From: Labilithrix sp.
GTDB lineage: Bacteria; Myxococcota; Polyangia; Polyangiales; Polyangiaceae
Direction: 5' to 3'
DNA length: 18,823 nt
Assembly: GCA_028287035.1 (NCBI GenBank)
Contig: JAQBQL010000256.1
Location: 1-18,823, forward strand
A program made the position numbers and the translations under genes. The notes below the pieces were generated by a model. It did not search any database. It had not been told where the DNA came from and saw only the letters and a list, made by a program, of their open reading frames with translations. Position 1 is the stretch's first letter. Each line of letters starts with the position of its first letter. Below, piece by piece: positions 1-8,032 of this stretch.

Positions 1-620
1 GCGCTGGTGACGCGCGTCAGCCGCGACTCGGCCCCGAAGCGCAGCAGCCCCGCGAGGCCGACCGCCCCGAGGATGGGCACGACCCCGAGCATCACGCCCG
101 CGGAGCGCACGCCGAGGAGCAGGCCGATCAGGGCGAGGCCCGCCCCGCCGAGCTGCCAGCGCTGGGTGCGGCCCCAGAGCAGCAGCACGAAGCCCGCGAG
201 GGCCAGCGTCGACGCGCTCTGCGCCACGCCCCCGCCGAACATCTGCCGGGCGTTCATGAAGACCAGCGGGATGGTCGCGTAGGTGATGCCGACGTAGGCG
301 GCGAGGCGGCGGTCGCCCGCGCCCCGCGCCGCCGCCATGAGGGCGCACGCCGAGGCGAACGCGAGCAGGGCGGTCGGCAGCCGGCCCCAGAGCTCGGAGA
401 CGCCCCCGAGGCGGAACCCGAGGGCCACCGCGGCGACCTGCCCGGGCGGCCGGTCGAGGGCGACGGTGCGGCCGGCGATGAGCTCGCGCGCGAGGTCGGC
501 GACGTGGATCTCCGCCGGCTGCCAGATGCCGAAGCGCTGCAGGCCGAAGAGAAGGACGAGCACCGCTGCGGTGATCGACACGAGGTAGGCGACCCAGCGG
601 TCGCTGGAGGTGTTCTTCAT
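1..620 (-). CDS. GT39/ArnT-like membrane glycosyltransferase, N-terminal part
   Basis: An open frame runs from an ATG at 620 to the left edge, giving 206 residues of a longer protein whose C-terminus lies outside the window. Residues 9-27 form a transmembrane helix. Next comes a periplasmic-loop-like segment at 31-50 (GIWQPAEIHVADLARELIAG), then hydrophobic stretches near 82-98, 106-122, 136-150 and 157-195. This is the architecture of GT-C polyprenyl-phosphate-sugar transferases (PMT/ArnT, GT39), which move a sugar from a lipid carrier to a protein or lipid in the periplasm. In that family the first loop usually carries an acidic pair (P-D-E-like); here it reads P-A-E, so the first acid is missing. 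A Shine-Dalgarno GAGGA lies just before the ATG, and a promoter-like pair lies further upstream. Donor and acceptor cannot be told. Membrane protein: very likely; GT39: likely. Confidence 0.72.
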   Translation of the reverse strand, partial: MKNTSSDRWVAYLVSITAAVLVLLFGLQRFGIWQPAEIHVADLARELIAGRTVALDRPPGQVAAVALGFRLGGVSELWGRLPTALLAFASACALMAAARGAGDRRLAAYVGITYATIPLVFMNARQMFGGGVAQSASTLALAGFVLLLWGRTQRWQLGGAGLALIGLLLGVRSAGVMLGVVPILGAVGLAGLLRFGAESRLTRVTS

Positions 621-648
621 GGGTCCTCGGAGGGTCGAAATCGCGCGC

Positions 649-678
649 ACACTAGATCAGCCCCGACGGCGAACACAA
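649..678 (-). promoter_or_regulatory. Candidate sigma-70-type promoter for the GT39 gene
   Basis: On the minus strand TTGTGT (673-678) and TAGTGT (649-654) are separated by 18 nt. Transcription would begin near 642, giving a leader of about 20 nt that contains GAGGA (624-628). The -35 box is only a partial match. The call rests on spacing, on the scarcity of T/A boxes in this GC-rich DNA and on its position between sdaA and the glycosyltransferase gene. Confidence 0.42.
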
Positions 679-734
679 CCGCCGCCGGGCCGCCCGCGCG
701 CCCTACCTTCCCCAGAGAGCCCCCGGCGGAACCC

Positions 735-2108
735 TCAGCACTCGATGATGTTCACCGCGAGGCCGCCGCGCGCGGTCTCCTTGTACTTCGTGCTCATGTC
801 TGCGCCCGTCTGCCGCATCGTCGCGATGACCTTGTCGAGCGACACCTTGTGCTTGCCGTCGCCGGCCATCGCGAGGCGCGCGGCGTTGATCGCCTTCACG
901 CTCCCCATGGCGTTGCGCTCGATGCACGGCACCTGCACGAGCCCGCCGATGGGGTCGCACGTGAGGCCGAGGTTGTGCTCCATCCCGATCTCGGCGGCGT
1001 TCTCCACCTGGGCGGGCGTGCCGCCCATCACCTCGGCGAGCGCGGCGGCCGCCATGCTGCACGCGACCCCGACCTCGCCCTGGCAGCCGACCTCCGCCCC
1101 CGAGATCGACGCGTTCATCTTGTAGAGCATCCCGATCGCGCCGGCCGCGAGGAGGAAGCGGACCGCGCTGTCCTCGTCGGCGCCGGTCACCCAGCGCTCG
1201 TGGTACATGAGCACCGCGGGGATGATGCCGGCGGCGCCGTTGGTCGGGGCCGTGACGACGCGCCCGCCCGCGGCGTTCTCCTCGTTGACGGCGAGCGCCC
1301 ACAGGTTGACCCAGTCCATCGCGCTCAGCGGATCGGCCGGGTTCGGGTCGGCGCGGAGGAGGCGATGCAGGCCGGCCGCCCGGCGCTTGACCTTGAGGCC
1401 ACCAGGCAGGATGCCCTCGCGCTCGCAGCCGCGGCGGACGCACGCGCGCATCGTGCTCACGAGCTTCAGGACGCCGGCGCGCACCTCGGCCTCGGGGCGG
1501 AGGACCTTCTCGTTCTCGAGCGCCAGCGTGCTGACCGAGAGGCCGCTCTCCTTGCAGATGCGGAGGAGCTCGGCGCCGCTGCGGAAGGCGTACGGGAGCG
1601 GAGGGAGCGAGACCGCGCCGCCGACCTCGGCCGCTCCGTGCTCGTCGACCACGAAGCCGCCGCCCACCGAGTAGTACGTGCGCTGCTCGACCATCGCTCC
1701 CGACGCGTCGGTGGCGACGAAGCGCATCCCGTTCGGGTGCATCGGCAGGGACTTGCGGCGGAGGAAGACGACGTTCTCGGCGACCGAGAAGGTGACCGGC
1801 CGCCGGCCCAGCAGCTGGAGCTTGCCGCTCGTCGCGATGCGCTGGATGCGCGCCGGCACCGCGTCGACGTCCGTCTCGTCCGGCGTCTCGCCCTCGAGAC
1901 CGAGCTGGATCGCGACGTCGGTGCCGTGACCCTTGCCGGTGTTGCCGAGCGAGCCGTAGAGCTCGACGGAAACGCGGGCGACGTCGTCGAAGCGCCCCAT
2001 CGTCTCGAGCGCTTCCGCGAACCGGCGGGCGGCCCGCATCGGCCCCACGGTGTGGGAGCTCGAGGGCCCGATGCCGATCTTGAAGATGTCGAAGACGCTG
2101 AGGCGCAC
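735..2108 (-). CDS. sdaA: L-serine ammonia-lyase (L-serine dehydratase), Fe-S type
   Basis: A 457-residue single-chain enzyme that deaminates L-serine to pyruvate and ammonia in the cytoplasm. The beta domain (about 1-160) opens with [18 protein letters not shown] (residues 6-23), a hallmark of the family. The alpha domain (about 190-455) holds GCQGEVG (341-347) and [15 protein letters not shown] (381-395). Cys342, Cys384 and Cys395 match the three cysteines that bind the [4Fe-4S] cluster. The chain ends in Cys457, the position of the tail-in-mouth cysteine described for the Legionella enzyme. Length is normal. The start is GTG at 2108, and residue 6 already lies in the conserved motif. No strong Shine-Dalgarno is present; TAGAGT lies 11 nt upstream (2120-2125) and could be a -10 box giving a very short leader. 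The GST gene lies upstream on the same strand, 57 nt away. Confidence 0.96.
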   Translation of the reverse strand: MRLSVFDIFKIGIGPSSSHTVGPMRAARRFAEALETMGRFDDVARVSVELYGSLGNTGKGHGTDVAIQLGLEGETPDETDVDAVPARIQRIATSGKLQLLGRRPVTFSVAENVVFLRRKSLPMHPNGMRFVATDASGAMVEQRTYYSVGGGFVVDEHGAAEVGGAVSLPPLPYAFRSGAELLRICKESGLSVSTLALENEKVLRPEAEVRAGVLKLVSTMRACVRRGCEREGILPGGLKVKRRAAGLHRLLRADPNPADPLSAMDWVNLWALAVNEENAAGGRVVTAPTNGAAGIIPAVLMYHERWVTGADEDSAVRFLLAAGAIGMLYKMNASISGAEVGCQGEVGVACSMAAAALAEVMGGTPAQVENAAEIGMEHNLGLTCDPIGGLVQVPCIERNAMGSVKAINAARLAMAGDGKHKVSLDKVIATMRQTGADMSTKYKETARGGLAVNIIEC

Positions 2109-2165
2109 GTTGTCAGGCGACTCTAGGACGTTTGGAGCGCGATATCGAGCGCGCGCGCGTCTTCG

Positions 2166-2813
2166 TCAGCCGGGCGCGGTGCTCGCGAAGCTCGCGCGCC
2201 GCGCGTGGACCTTCTGCATGGCCGTCAGATGGGGATGAGCGTCGATGTCGGCACGCTGGCGGAAGCGGAGCCAGTCGATGGCGCAGACCACGGTGATGTC
2301 CGCGAAGGCCATGTGGGTCGGAGACAGCGTGATCTTGCCCTCGTAGCGGCGGTCCAGCCACGCGAGGCAGGCCTCGACGCGCTGCTGCTGACGCTGCAGG
2401 TACGGAACGGCGTCGCGCTTCACGCCCTCCCTCTCGAGCAGGTACAGGTTGATGGCGCTGTCGAGCGCGGCGTCGGCGGTGCTCACGACGTTGCGGTCCT
2501 CGTCCTCGAGCGACCCGCGCCAGAGGGTCGGCTGGATGTGCGGCGCGTCATCGGTCGGCGCGGTCACTCCGCCCTGCGCCTCGTAGAGGACCTCCGCGAT
2601 GACGCGGGAGTCGTACACGTAGCGCTCGCGGGCGCGCGGGCCGCGGTCGAGCATCGGCAAGCGGCCGATCGGCGACTCGGCCGCGAGCTCGGGGGCGGGG
2701 TCGGCCATCCACCCGCGGGCGTCCCGCTCGAACGGGATGCCGAGCTCGGCGAAGAGGACGCGCACCCGCCGCACGTAGGGCGAGGGATCATGCCCGAACA
2801 GCTTGAGGACCAT
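2166..2813 (-). CDS. Glutathione S-transferase family protein
   Basis: A 215-residue protein with a thioredoxin-fold N-terminal domain (about 1-80) and an all-helical C-terminal domain. The first strand KLFGHDPSPYVRRVRV ends at residue 18 and has Ser11-Pro12-Tyr13 at the catalytic position. RLP at 51-53 supplies the conserved cis-proline, and YDSR (67-70) supplies the Asp-Ser pair that holds the gamma-glutamyl group. Such enzymes conjugate glutathione to electrophiles or act as thiol reductases; the substrate cannot be told. The frame is open up to 2993, but that extension is Pro/Ala/Arg-rich and unlike the family. ATG 2813 is preceded by AAGGGGGC and starts directly at the first beta strand. 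It is divergent from the phospholipase-D-like gene. Confidence 0.88.
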   Translation of the reverse strand: MVLKLFGHDPSPYVRRVRVLFAELGIPFERDARGWMADPAPELAAESPIGRLPMLDRGPRARERYVYDSRVIAEVLYEAQGGVTAPTDDAPHIQPTLWRGSLEDEDRNVVSTADAALDSAINLYLLEREGVKRDAVPYLQRQQQRVEACLAWLDRRYEGKITLSPTHMAFADITVVCAIDWLRFRQRADIDAHPHLTAMQKVHARRASFASTAPG

Positions 2814-2998
2814 GCCCCCTTGTACCGCCAACCGGGACGGCGGCGGAGCACCACCGCCGGATCGCGGAGCCGGAGCGGCACCGGGGCAGCGCGCCGCCGC
2901 TTGCGCGCCGGCCTGCGCAACGAGCAGCGAACGTTGCGCGATCGGCGCGGCGGATGGTGCCGGCCTGCCCTGGCGCGCTCGCTGCAATGGCAACCGCC

Positions 2999-4276
2999 AT
3001 GACGCGACGCCTCTCCCTCCCTGCCCTCGCGCTCGCCCTCCTCACCGCGACGTGCTCGCTCGCCTGCGGCGCTGCTCCCGACGAGGAGACCGACGAGTCG
3101 GCGGCCGCCTCGAGCGACGGAGACGACCAGGGCGTCAAGCCGGACGACGTCGCGGACGAGACGCTCGGGACGACCTCCTCGGCGGAGAGCGCGGACGACG
3201 AGCTCGACGCGGCCGACGACGGCGAGGAGCCCGCGGTCGCCCCGGCGGCGCGCGCGCCGAAGCCCATCGAGGTCGTGTTCAACGACCCCACCCGAGCACC
3301 CGAGAACCGCGCGATCGAAAAATCGCTCGAGGAGCTCATCGCCCTCGCTCCGGCGGGCTCCAGCATCCGCCTCTCGATGTACGGGTTCACGCGGCACTCC
3401 CCCGCGAAGGCGCTCGTGAAGGCCCACGAGCGCGGCGTCGACGTGAAGCTCGTCCTCGACGGCCAGAACGCGGGCAACAGCGCGGTCACGTACCTGAAGG
3501 CGCACCTGCCCGACGCGAACATCACCCTCTGCAAGCGTGGCCGCGGCTCGTGCATCGGCAACGGCATCAACCACAACAAGTTCGTGATCTTCTCGGCGCT
3601 CGCCGACGGCTCGAAGCACGTAGTGTGGCAAGCGTCGCAGAACCTGACGAGGCACCAGCTCGACGTCCACAACAACGCGGTCATCGTCCGCGGCGACACG
3701 ACGCTCTACGCGGGGTACGCGAGCTACTTCGGCGACCTCGAGCGCCACAAGGAGAACCTCGACTACTACGACGTGGTCGATGGCTCGCGGGCGAGGGCCT
3801 ACTTCTTTCCGCGCGCCGCCGGTGACACCGTGCTCGGCATCCTCGACAACGTCCGCTGCCAGAAGAACAAGTCCACGATCCGCGTGGCGATGGCCTTCTT
3901 CGTCGACGGACGCCTCTCGGTCGCGAAGAAGCTGGGCGCGTTGAAGCGTGCCGGCTGCAGCGTCGAGGTGCTCCTGAACGCCGACGACGCACACGAGGGC
4001 TCGGCGGTGGTCGCCACGCTCGCAAAGGCCAAGGTCAACGTGCGCGAGTACGACAAGAAGCGCGGCGCCGCGGGCATCCACTCGAAGTACCTGCTCATCG
4101 ACTCGAAGTACGACGGCGCGAAGGTCGAGCATCGGCGGCTCGTCTTCACCGGGTCGCACAACTACACGGCCAGCGCGCTCCGCAACAACGACGAGACGCT
4201 GCTCCGCGTCGACGACCGCGCGACGTTCGACGCGTTCTCCGCCGACTACGCGAACATCCGCAAGCTCACCCGCTAG
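2999..4276 (+). CDS. Secreted phospholipase-D-like lipoprotein
   Basis: A 425-residue exported protein. Residues 1-23 form a signal peptide, with the SLAC lipobox placing the lipidated cysteine at 23 (Cys19 is a weaker alternative). Residues 24-90 are an Asp/Glu/Ala/Ser-rich linker with no expected fold. Two phospholipase-D-like halves follow. The first has HNKFVIFS (192-199) and later QASQN. The second has a complete HSKYLLID (361-368) with GSHN at 385-388. In the family the two His-Lys pairs form one phosphodiesterase site. The first motif lacks its usual Asp (Ser199 instead). The substrate could be a phospholipid or nucleic acid; location is probably the outer membrane or outside. ATG 2999 was chosen because MTRR followed by the hydrophobic core gives a clean signal peptide, while earlier in-frame starts give an odd N-terminus. 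Confidence 0.87.
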   Translation: MTRRLSLPALALALLTATCSLACGAAPDEETDESAAASSDGDDQGVKPDDVADETLGTTSSAESADDELDAADDGEEPAVAPAARAPKPIEVVFNDPTRAPENRAIEKSLEELIALAPAGSSIRLSMYGFTRHSPAKALVKAHERGVDVKLVLDGQNAGNSAVTYLKAHLPDANITLCKRGRGSCIGNGINHNKFVIFSALADGSKHVVWQASQNLTRHQLDVHNNAVIVRGDTTLYAGYASYFGDLERHKENLDYYDVVDGSRARAYFFPRAAGDTVLGILDNVRCQKNKSTIRVAMAFFVDGRLSVAKKLGALKRAGCSVEVLLNADDAHEGSAVVATLAKAKVNVREYDKKRGAAGIHSKYLLIDSKYDGAKVEHRRLVFTGSHNYTASALRNNDETLLRVDDRATFDAFSADYANIRKLTR

Positions 4277-4331
4277 GCGCGCGAGGTCTGGCACGAAATG
4301 CAACCCTGGTGGCGCGTCCTGGGCCGCGCGC

Positions 4332-4342
4332 GCGGTTAACCT
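4332..4342 (+). promoter_or_regulatory. Extended -10-like element, probable leaderless promoter of the HMG-CoA lyase gene
   Basis: GCGGTTAACCT places TAACCT (4337-4342) exactly 6 nt before the GTG start at 4349. Initiation about 7 nt after the -10 box would fall on or beside the start codon. No clear -35 box is visible. It resembles the elements before clpS, the deaminase and the helicase. Confidence 0.5.
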
Positions 4343-4348
4343 CGCGAG

Positions 4349-5266
4349 GTGACTTCTCCCTCGAGCAAGACCGCGGTCCGCATCGTCGAGGTGGGTCCTC
4401 GCGACGGCCTCCAGAACGAGAAGGTCGAGGTCAGCACCGCGACCAAGCTCGAGCTGCTCGCGCGGCTCGGCCGCGCCGGGCTCCGCGACCTCGAGGCCAC
4501 GTCGTTCGTGTCCAAGCAGTGGGTGCCGCAGATGGCCGATCACGACGCGGTCATGCGCGGCGTCGACCGCCTGCCCGGCGCGCGGTACCTGGCGCTCGTC
4601 CCGAACCTCCGCGGCTACGAGAACGCCCGCGCCGCCGGGACCGAGCGCGTGGCCGTCTTTGCATCGGCTTCCGAGGGCTTCTCGCGGAAGAACATCAACT
4701 GCACGATCGACGAGTCGTTCGCGCGGTTCGCCCCCGTGTTCGAGGCGGCGCAGCGCGACGGGGTCACCGTGCGCGGCTACGTCTCGTGCGTGATCGCCTG
4801 CCCGTACGACGGCCCGATCGCGCCGGCGCAGGTCGCGGCGGTCGCGAAACGCCTCTTCGACGCGGGATGTGACGAGGTCTCGCTCGGCGACACCATCGGC
4901 GTCGGAACGCCCTCGACCGTGCTGCGCATGCTCGACGCGGTCGCCGCGCATGTACCGCAGGACCGGCTCGCCGGGCACTTCCACGACACCTACGGGATGG
5001 CCGCGGCCAACGCCTATGCCTCGTACCAGCACGGCGTTCGCACCTTCGACAGCTCGGTCGGCGGCCTCGGCGGCTGTCCGTACGCCAAGGGGGCGACCGG
5101 CAACGCCGCGACCGAGGACCTCGTCTACATGCTGAACGACCTCGGGGCCGACACCGGCGTGAATCTCGAGGCGCTCGTCGACACCGCGCTGTGGATCAGC
5201 GACAAGATCGGTCGGCCGGTGCAGAGCCGCGTCGGCCGCGCCATGGCCGCGATGCGCCAGCGCTGA
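4349..5266 (+). CDS. mvaB: Hydroxymethylglutaryl-CoA lyase
   Basis: A 305-residue DRE-TIM-type lyase that splits HMG-CoA into acetoacetate and acetyl-CoA, the last step of leucine breakdown. VEVGPRDGLQNE (14-24) supplies the catalytic Arg18 and the metal ligand Asp19. SLGDTIGVGTP (178-188) and GHFHDTYG (209-216) follow, with metal-binding His210 and His212. GLGGCPYAKGATGN (239-252) contains the active-site loop Cys243 and metal ligand Asn252. All key residues of the family are present and length is normal. The GTG start has no Shine-Dalgarno but has a -10-like TAACCT 6 nt upstream, suggesting a leaderless message. No other leucine-degradation gene is visible nearby. The next gene, on the same strand, starts 67 nt later. 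Homocitrate synthase-like relatives are unlikely given the GGCPYA signature. Confidence 0.96.
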   Translation: MTSPSSKTAVRIVEVGPRDGLQNEKVEVSTATKLELLARLGRAGLRDLEATSFVSKQWVPQMADHDAVMRGVDRLPGARYLALVPNLRGYENARAAGTERVAVFASASEGFSRKNINCTIDESFARFAPVFEAAQRDGVTVRGYVSCVIACPYDGPIAPAQVAAVAKRLFDAGCDEVSLGDTIGVGTPSTVLRMLDAVAAHVPQDRLAGHFHDTYGMAAANAYASYQHGVRTFDSSVGGLGGCPYAKGATGNAATEDLVYMLNDLGADTGVNLEALVDTALWISDKIGRPVQSRVGRAMAAMRQR

Positions 5267-5279
5267 AGCGACCCGAGGA

Positions 5280-5297
5280 GCGTCATCGCCGTGACGC
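5280..5297. repeat. Short inverted repeat between the HMG-CoA lyase and methyltransferase genes
   Basis: GCGTCA (5280-5285) and TGACGC (5292-5297) are perfect complements around a 6-nt loop, and a further TGACGC copy follows at 5300-5305. There is no T-run, so a classical terminator is unlikely. It could be an operator half-site pair for the methyltransferase gene (start 5334), or chance. Confidence 0.35.
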
Positions 5298-5333
5298 GCT
5301 GACGCGGCATGCTCCGTGAAGGAGCGCGTCTCG

Positions 5334-6248
5334 ATGAACCTCTGGCTCTTCGCGTTCGGGGCGCTCGCGTGCGCCGTGGCCCGCTGGGTGTTCGCAGGTC
5401 GGCAGCTCGACGCCACGGCGCTCCTCTATGCGCTCGCGCCGATCAACGCGCTGGCGTTCTCGACGCGGCGTGCGCTGTCCTGGTCGCAGGGTGCGGTGAC
5501 CCACGCGAACGAGCCGAAGAACGAGCTGTTCGCGTACGCTGGCCGGCGCGCGACCGGGCTCGGGGCCCGTGAGCGAGAGCTACGCCGGCGCTACCGCCTC
5601 GATCGGCTCCACGGCCAGTCGTCGGCCCACGTCTACCGCGAGAACCTGTACGTGCTCGACCTCCTCGACCGTCACGTCCGTGACGGTGAGCTCCCCGCGG
5701 GTGACGCGCTCCGCGCCATCGACGTCGGGAGCAAGGACTTCCGCTACGCGTTCGGCCTCGCGCGCTGGCTCCGTCACGCCGGCGGTAGCGCCGGCCGCGA
5801 GGTCACGCTCACCGGCATCGAGCTCGACGGCCACCCGGTCTGGGACGACTTCCACTCGCGGAAGGATCACGCCGAGGCCTTCGCCGCCGAGATCGACTGC
5901 GCGCGCGTCGACTTCCAGGTGAAGGACTTCCTCGCCCACGAGGAGCAGGACGTGGATGTCATCTTCTTCTGCTTCCCGTTCGTGCTCGAGTACGCGCTGG
6001 TTCGCTGGGGGTTGCCGCGCCGCTTCTTCGGGCCCGAGCGCCTCTTCCGGCACGCCCGCGAGATGCTGCGTCCGGGCGGGCTCGTCTTCGTGATGAACCA
6101 CACGCACGCCGAGCGCGTGCGGCAGCTCGAGATCCTCGAGGCCTCCGGCTTCGAGATCATTCGCAGCGAGGCGGCGACGAGCAGCCTCGTCGACTATGCC
6201 GCGGACGTGCTGGAGCGGTCGGTCACCGTCGCGCGCCGGAGGCCCTGA
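5334..6248 (+). CDS. Membrane-anchored SAM-methyltransferase-like protein
   Basis: A 304-residue protein. Residues 1-47 contain two hydrophobic segments (MNLWLFAFGALACAVARW and about 28-43), suggesting attachment to the inner membrane. The remainder reads as a class I Rossmann methyltransferase fold: AIDVGSKDF (128-136) at the motif I position, GIELD (161-165) as the acidic strand-2 end, DVIFFCFPF (208-216) as strand 4, and LRPGGLVFVMNH (245-256) as the post-motif strand. Motif I lacks the usual Gly-x-Gly, so the cofactor site is divergent and methyl transfer is not assured. ATG 5334 is preceded by AAGGAG (5319-5324) with a 9-nt spacer, which rules against the upstream in-frame GTG at 5316. 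Substrate unknown. It ends 7 nt before the convergent oxygenase gene. Confidence 0.72.
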   Translation: MNLWLFAFGALACAVARWVFAGRQLDATALLYALAPINALAFSTRRALSWSQGAVTHANEPKNELFAYAGRRATGLGARERELRRRYRLDRLHGQSSAHVYRENLYVLDLLDRHVRDGELPAGDALRAIDVGSKDFRYAFGLARWLRHAGGSAGREVTLTGIELDGHPVWDDFHSRKDHAEAFAAEIDCARVDFQVKDFLAHEEQDVDVIFFCFPFVLEYALVRWGLPRRFFGPERLFRHAREMLRPGGLVFVMNHTHAERVRQLEILEASGFEIIRSEAATSSLVDYAADVLERSVTVARRRP

Positions 6249-6255
6249 GCGGCGG

Positions 6256-7197
6256 TCAGAGGAGCCCGAGCTCGCGGAGGCGCTTCTCGAGGAAACGCTG
6301 CGCCGTCGTCGCCTCGTAGCGGGGCCGCTCACCCTCCGGCACGCAGAACGGCAGCGGCTCGAGCGGGCACGTCGGGAACGGATGGACGAAGAACGGCATC
6401 GAGTAGCGCGCGACGTCGTCCGCGCCGGCGTCCGGGTTCACGACGCGGTGGGTGGTCGAGGGAAGCCGGCCGTTCGTGAGGAGCTGCATCATGTCGCCGG
6501 AGTCGACGACGATGTGGCCGGGCGGCGCCTCCACCGCGAGCCAGCGGCCCTCGCGCGTGAGGATCTCGAGGCCGGCCGAGGTGCTCTCGCACAGGAGCGT
6601 GAGCAGGTTGATGTCCTCGTGCTCGGCCGCGCGGACGGCGCCCGGAACGAAGGCCTCGGCGAGCGCGGGATAATGGATGAGCCGCAGGATGGAATTCCCG
6701 CCCTCGATCATCGAGGTGAAGGTGCTGCGCTCCGCGCCGAAGTGCTCGGCGAGGGCCTCGAGCAAGGTCCGGGCGGTGCGCTCGAGATCGGCGAAGAGCG
6801 TGCGCGTGGTCGGCTCGAACGCCGGGACGCTCGCGGGGAAGGCGTTCCGCCCGCCCGGGCCGAGCTCGGGGAGCTCGCGCCCCAGGTGGAAGAACTCCTT
6901 GAGGTCGCCGACCTTCCGGTTCTTCGCGTGCTCCGCGCCGAACGCGACGAAGCCGCGATTGCCGCCGCTGCCCTCGACCACCGAGGCCTTCTTCTCCTCG
7001 AGCGGACGCGCGAAGAAGGCGCGGACCACGTCGTAGGCCGCGCGGATGTGCGACGGATCGATGGCGTGGTCCTTCACCGAAACGAATCCGAGCTCCTGGA
7101 GCGCCTCGCCGAAGGTGCCGACGAACCGCGCGCGGGCCGCCGCGTCTCCGTGCAGGTAGTCGGCGAGAGAGACGACCGGAATGCTGCTGGCGCTCAT
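6256..7197 (-). CDS. 2-oxoglutarate/Fe(II)-dependent dioxygenase, isopenicillin N synthase-like
   Basis: A 313-residue non-heme iron oxygenase. The N-terminal half resembles the DIOX_N domain (IPVVSLADY at 6-14, then LQELGFVSVKDHAID). The catalytic jelly-roll has the iron triad His193-x-Asp195 (in EHEDIN) and His250 (STTHRVVNP), and Arg264-Tyr-Ser266 at the 2-oxoglutarate carboxylate site. Every key residue is present. Family members hydroxylate, desaturate or cyclise small molecules; the substrate is not readable. The frame also opens with an ATG at 7212, adding five residues, but that ATG lies inside TATGCT (7208-7213), which resembles the -10 boxes of other genes here, so ATG 7197 is preferred. 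It follows the M23 peptidase gene on the same strand, with only 22 nt between stop and start, so the two may be cotranscribed. Confidence 0.9.
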   Translation of the reverse strand: MSASSIPVVSLADYLHGDAAARARFVGTFGEALQELGFVSVKDHAIDPSHIRAAYDVVRAFFARPLEEKKASVVEGSGGNRGFVAFGAEHAKNRKVGDLKEFFHLGRELPELGPGGRNAFPASVPAFEPTTRTLFADLERTARTLLEALAEHFGAERSTFTSMIEGGNSILRLIHYPALAEAFVPGAVRAAEHEDINLLTLLCESTSAGLEILTREGRWLAVEAPPGHIVVDSGDMMQLLTNGRLPSTTHRVVNPDAGADDVARYSMPFFVHPFPTCPLEPLPFCVPEGERPRYEATTAQRFLEKRLRELGLL

Positions 7198-7219
7198 GCG
7201 GGCGCCGAGCATAGCAAAG

Positions 7220-8032
7220 TCACCAGGACGGCTTGCGCACCTGTCCGTAGACGAAGTTGCCGCGCGGGTGATCCTCGAAGTGGAGGTGCGGGCCGGTGAC
7301 GTTGCCGGTGGCGCCCGTCTTCGCGAGGAGCTGACCGGCCGTCACCTTCGTCCCGGCGGTGACGAGACGGCTCGACAGGTGGCAGTAGACGTACGTGCGC
7401 CCGTTGTCGGCATCGAGCCCGATCCACTTGCCGTACGCGCCGCCGTTGTCGTTCGACCACCGGATCGTGCCGCCGCGGACCGCGACCGCGCTGCTCCCCG
7501 TCGCCGTCGCGTAGTCGTCGCCCGTGTGGTAGCCGGCGGCGTAGCGCGAGTTCTTCACGCCGAACGCGTACGTGACCTTCTTGCCGGGCACCGGCGCGGC
7601 GACCCGGGCGGTCGGGTCGGCGGCGCAGGCGTCGTCCTGACCGGGCGTCACCTTGCAACCGAGCGCGCACTTCTGGGCGACCACCGGAGCGCCCGGGCCC
7701 GTGCACTTGTAGAGCGTCTTCGCGTCGCCCGTGACCTTGTCGCCGCCGCAGTAGAAGCCGCCCGGCGTGCAGTCGTTGCCGGCCGGGGTCGTGCCGGCGT
7801 CGGCGGCGCCCGCATCGGCGTCGCCGTCGTCCCCGAGGTCGCCGCCCTTCGAGGGGTCGTCGTCGGGAGGCACGTCGCCCGTGTCACCCTCCGCGTCGTC
7901 ACCGTGAGGGTCGCCGGCGCCCGGGGTCTCGGACGCGAGCGGGTCGGCGCCCGCCGGATCGGTAGAGCACGCCGGGACCGCGACCACGACGAAGCAGGAG
8001 ACGAGCGCGAGCGCGACGAGGGAACGAGACAT
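7220..8032 (-). CDS. M23 family metallopeptidase lipoprotein
   Basis: A 270-residue exported peptidoglycan peptidase. The signal peptide ends in VPAC, with the lipidated cysteine at 22 followed by Ser, which suggests outer-membrane sorting. Residues 25-85 are a Gly/Asp/Ala-rich linker. Residues 86-137 are cysteine-rich with six Cys, perhaps a small disulfide-bonded domain. The M23 domain (about 150-270) contains HTGDD (His169, Asp173), YCHLS (His218) and GPHLHFE (His249, His251), so the zinc ligands and catalytic His are all present. These enzymes are typically endopeptidases cutting peptidoglycan cross-links. An upstream open frame to 8302 is ignored because the signal peptide starts cleanly at ATG 8032. 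No clear Shine-Dalgarno or -10 box is visible upstream. The oxygenase gene follows closely. Confidence 0.92.
   Translation of the reverse strand: MSRSLVALALVSCFVVVAVPACSTDPAGADPLASETPGAGDPHGDDAEGDTGDVPPDDDPSKGGDLGDDGDADAGAADAGTTPAGNDCTPGGFYCGGDKVTGDAKTLYKCTGPGAPVVAQKCALGCKVTPGQDDACAADPTARVAAPVPGKKVTYAFGVKNSRYAAGYHTGDDYATATGSSAVAVRGGTIRWSNDNGGAYGKWIGLDADNGRTYVYCHLSSRLVTAGTKVTAGQLLAKTGATGNVTGPHLHFEDHPRGNFVYGQVRKPSW

Noticed and set aside
504..2126. 540-codon open frame on the plus strand
   Set aside because: Antisense shadow of sdaA; Arg/Ala/Asp/His-rich with no domain signature.
4289..4302. Sigma-54-like sequence TGGCACGAAATGCA before the HMG-CoA lyase gene
   Set aside because: The GG and GC elements are separated by 8 nt instead of the required 10, so it would not be recognised.
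5316..5318. In-frame GTG at 5316 as the methyltransferase start
   Set aside because: The AAGGAG ribosome site (5319-5324) would lie inside the coding region; it is correctly spaced for ATG 5334.
2564..5416. Very long open frame (950 codons) on the minus strand
   Set aside because: It is antisense to the phospholipase-D-like and HMG-CoA lyase genes, has a skewed Arg/Val/Asp/Ala composition and no recognisable motif until it enters an alternative frame of the GST region; a typical high-GC shadow.
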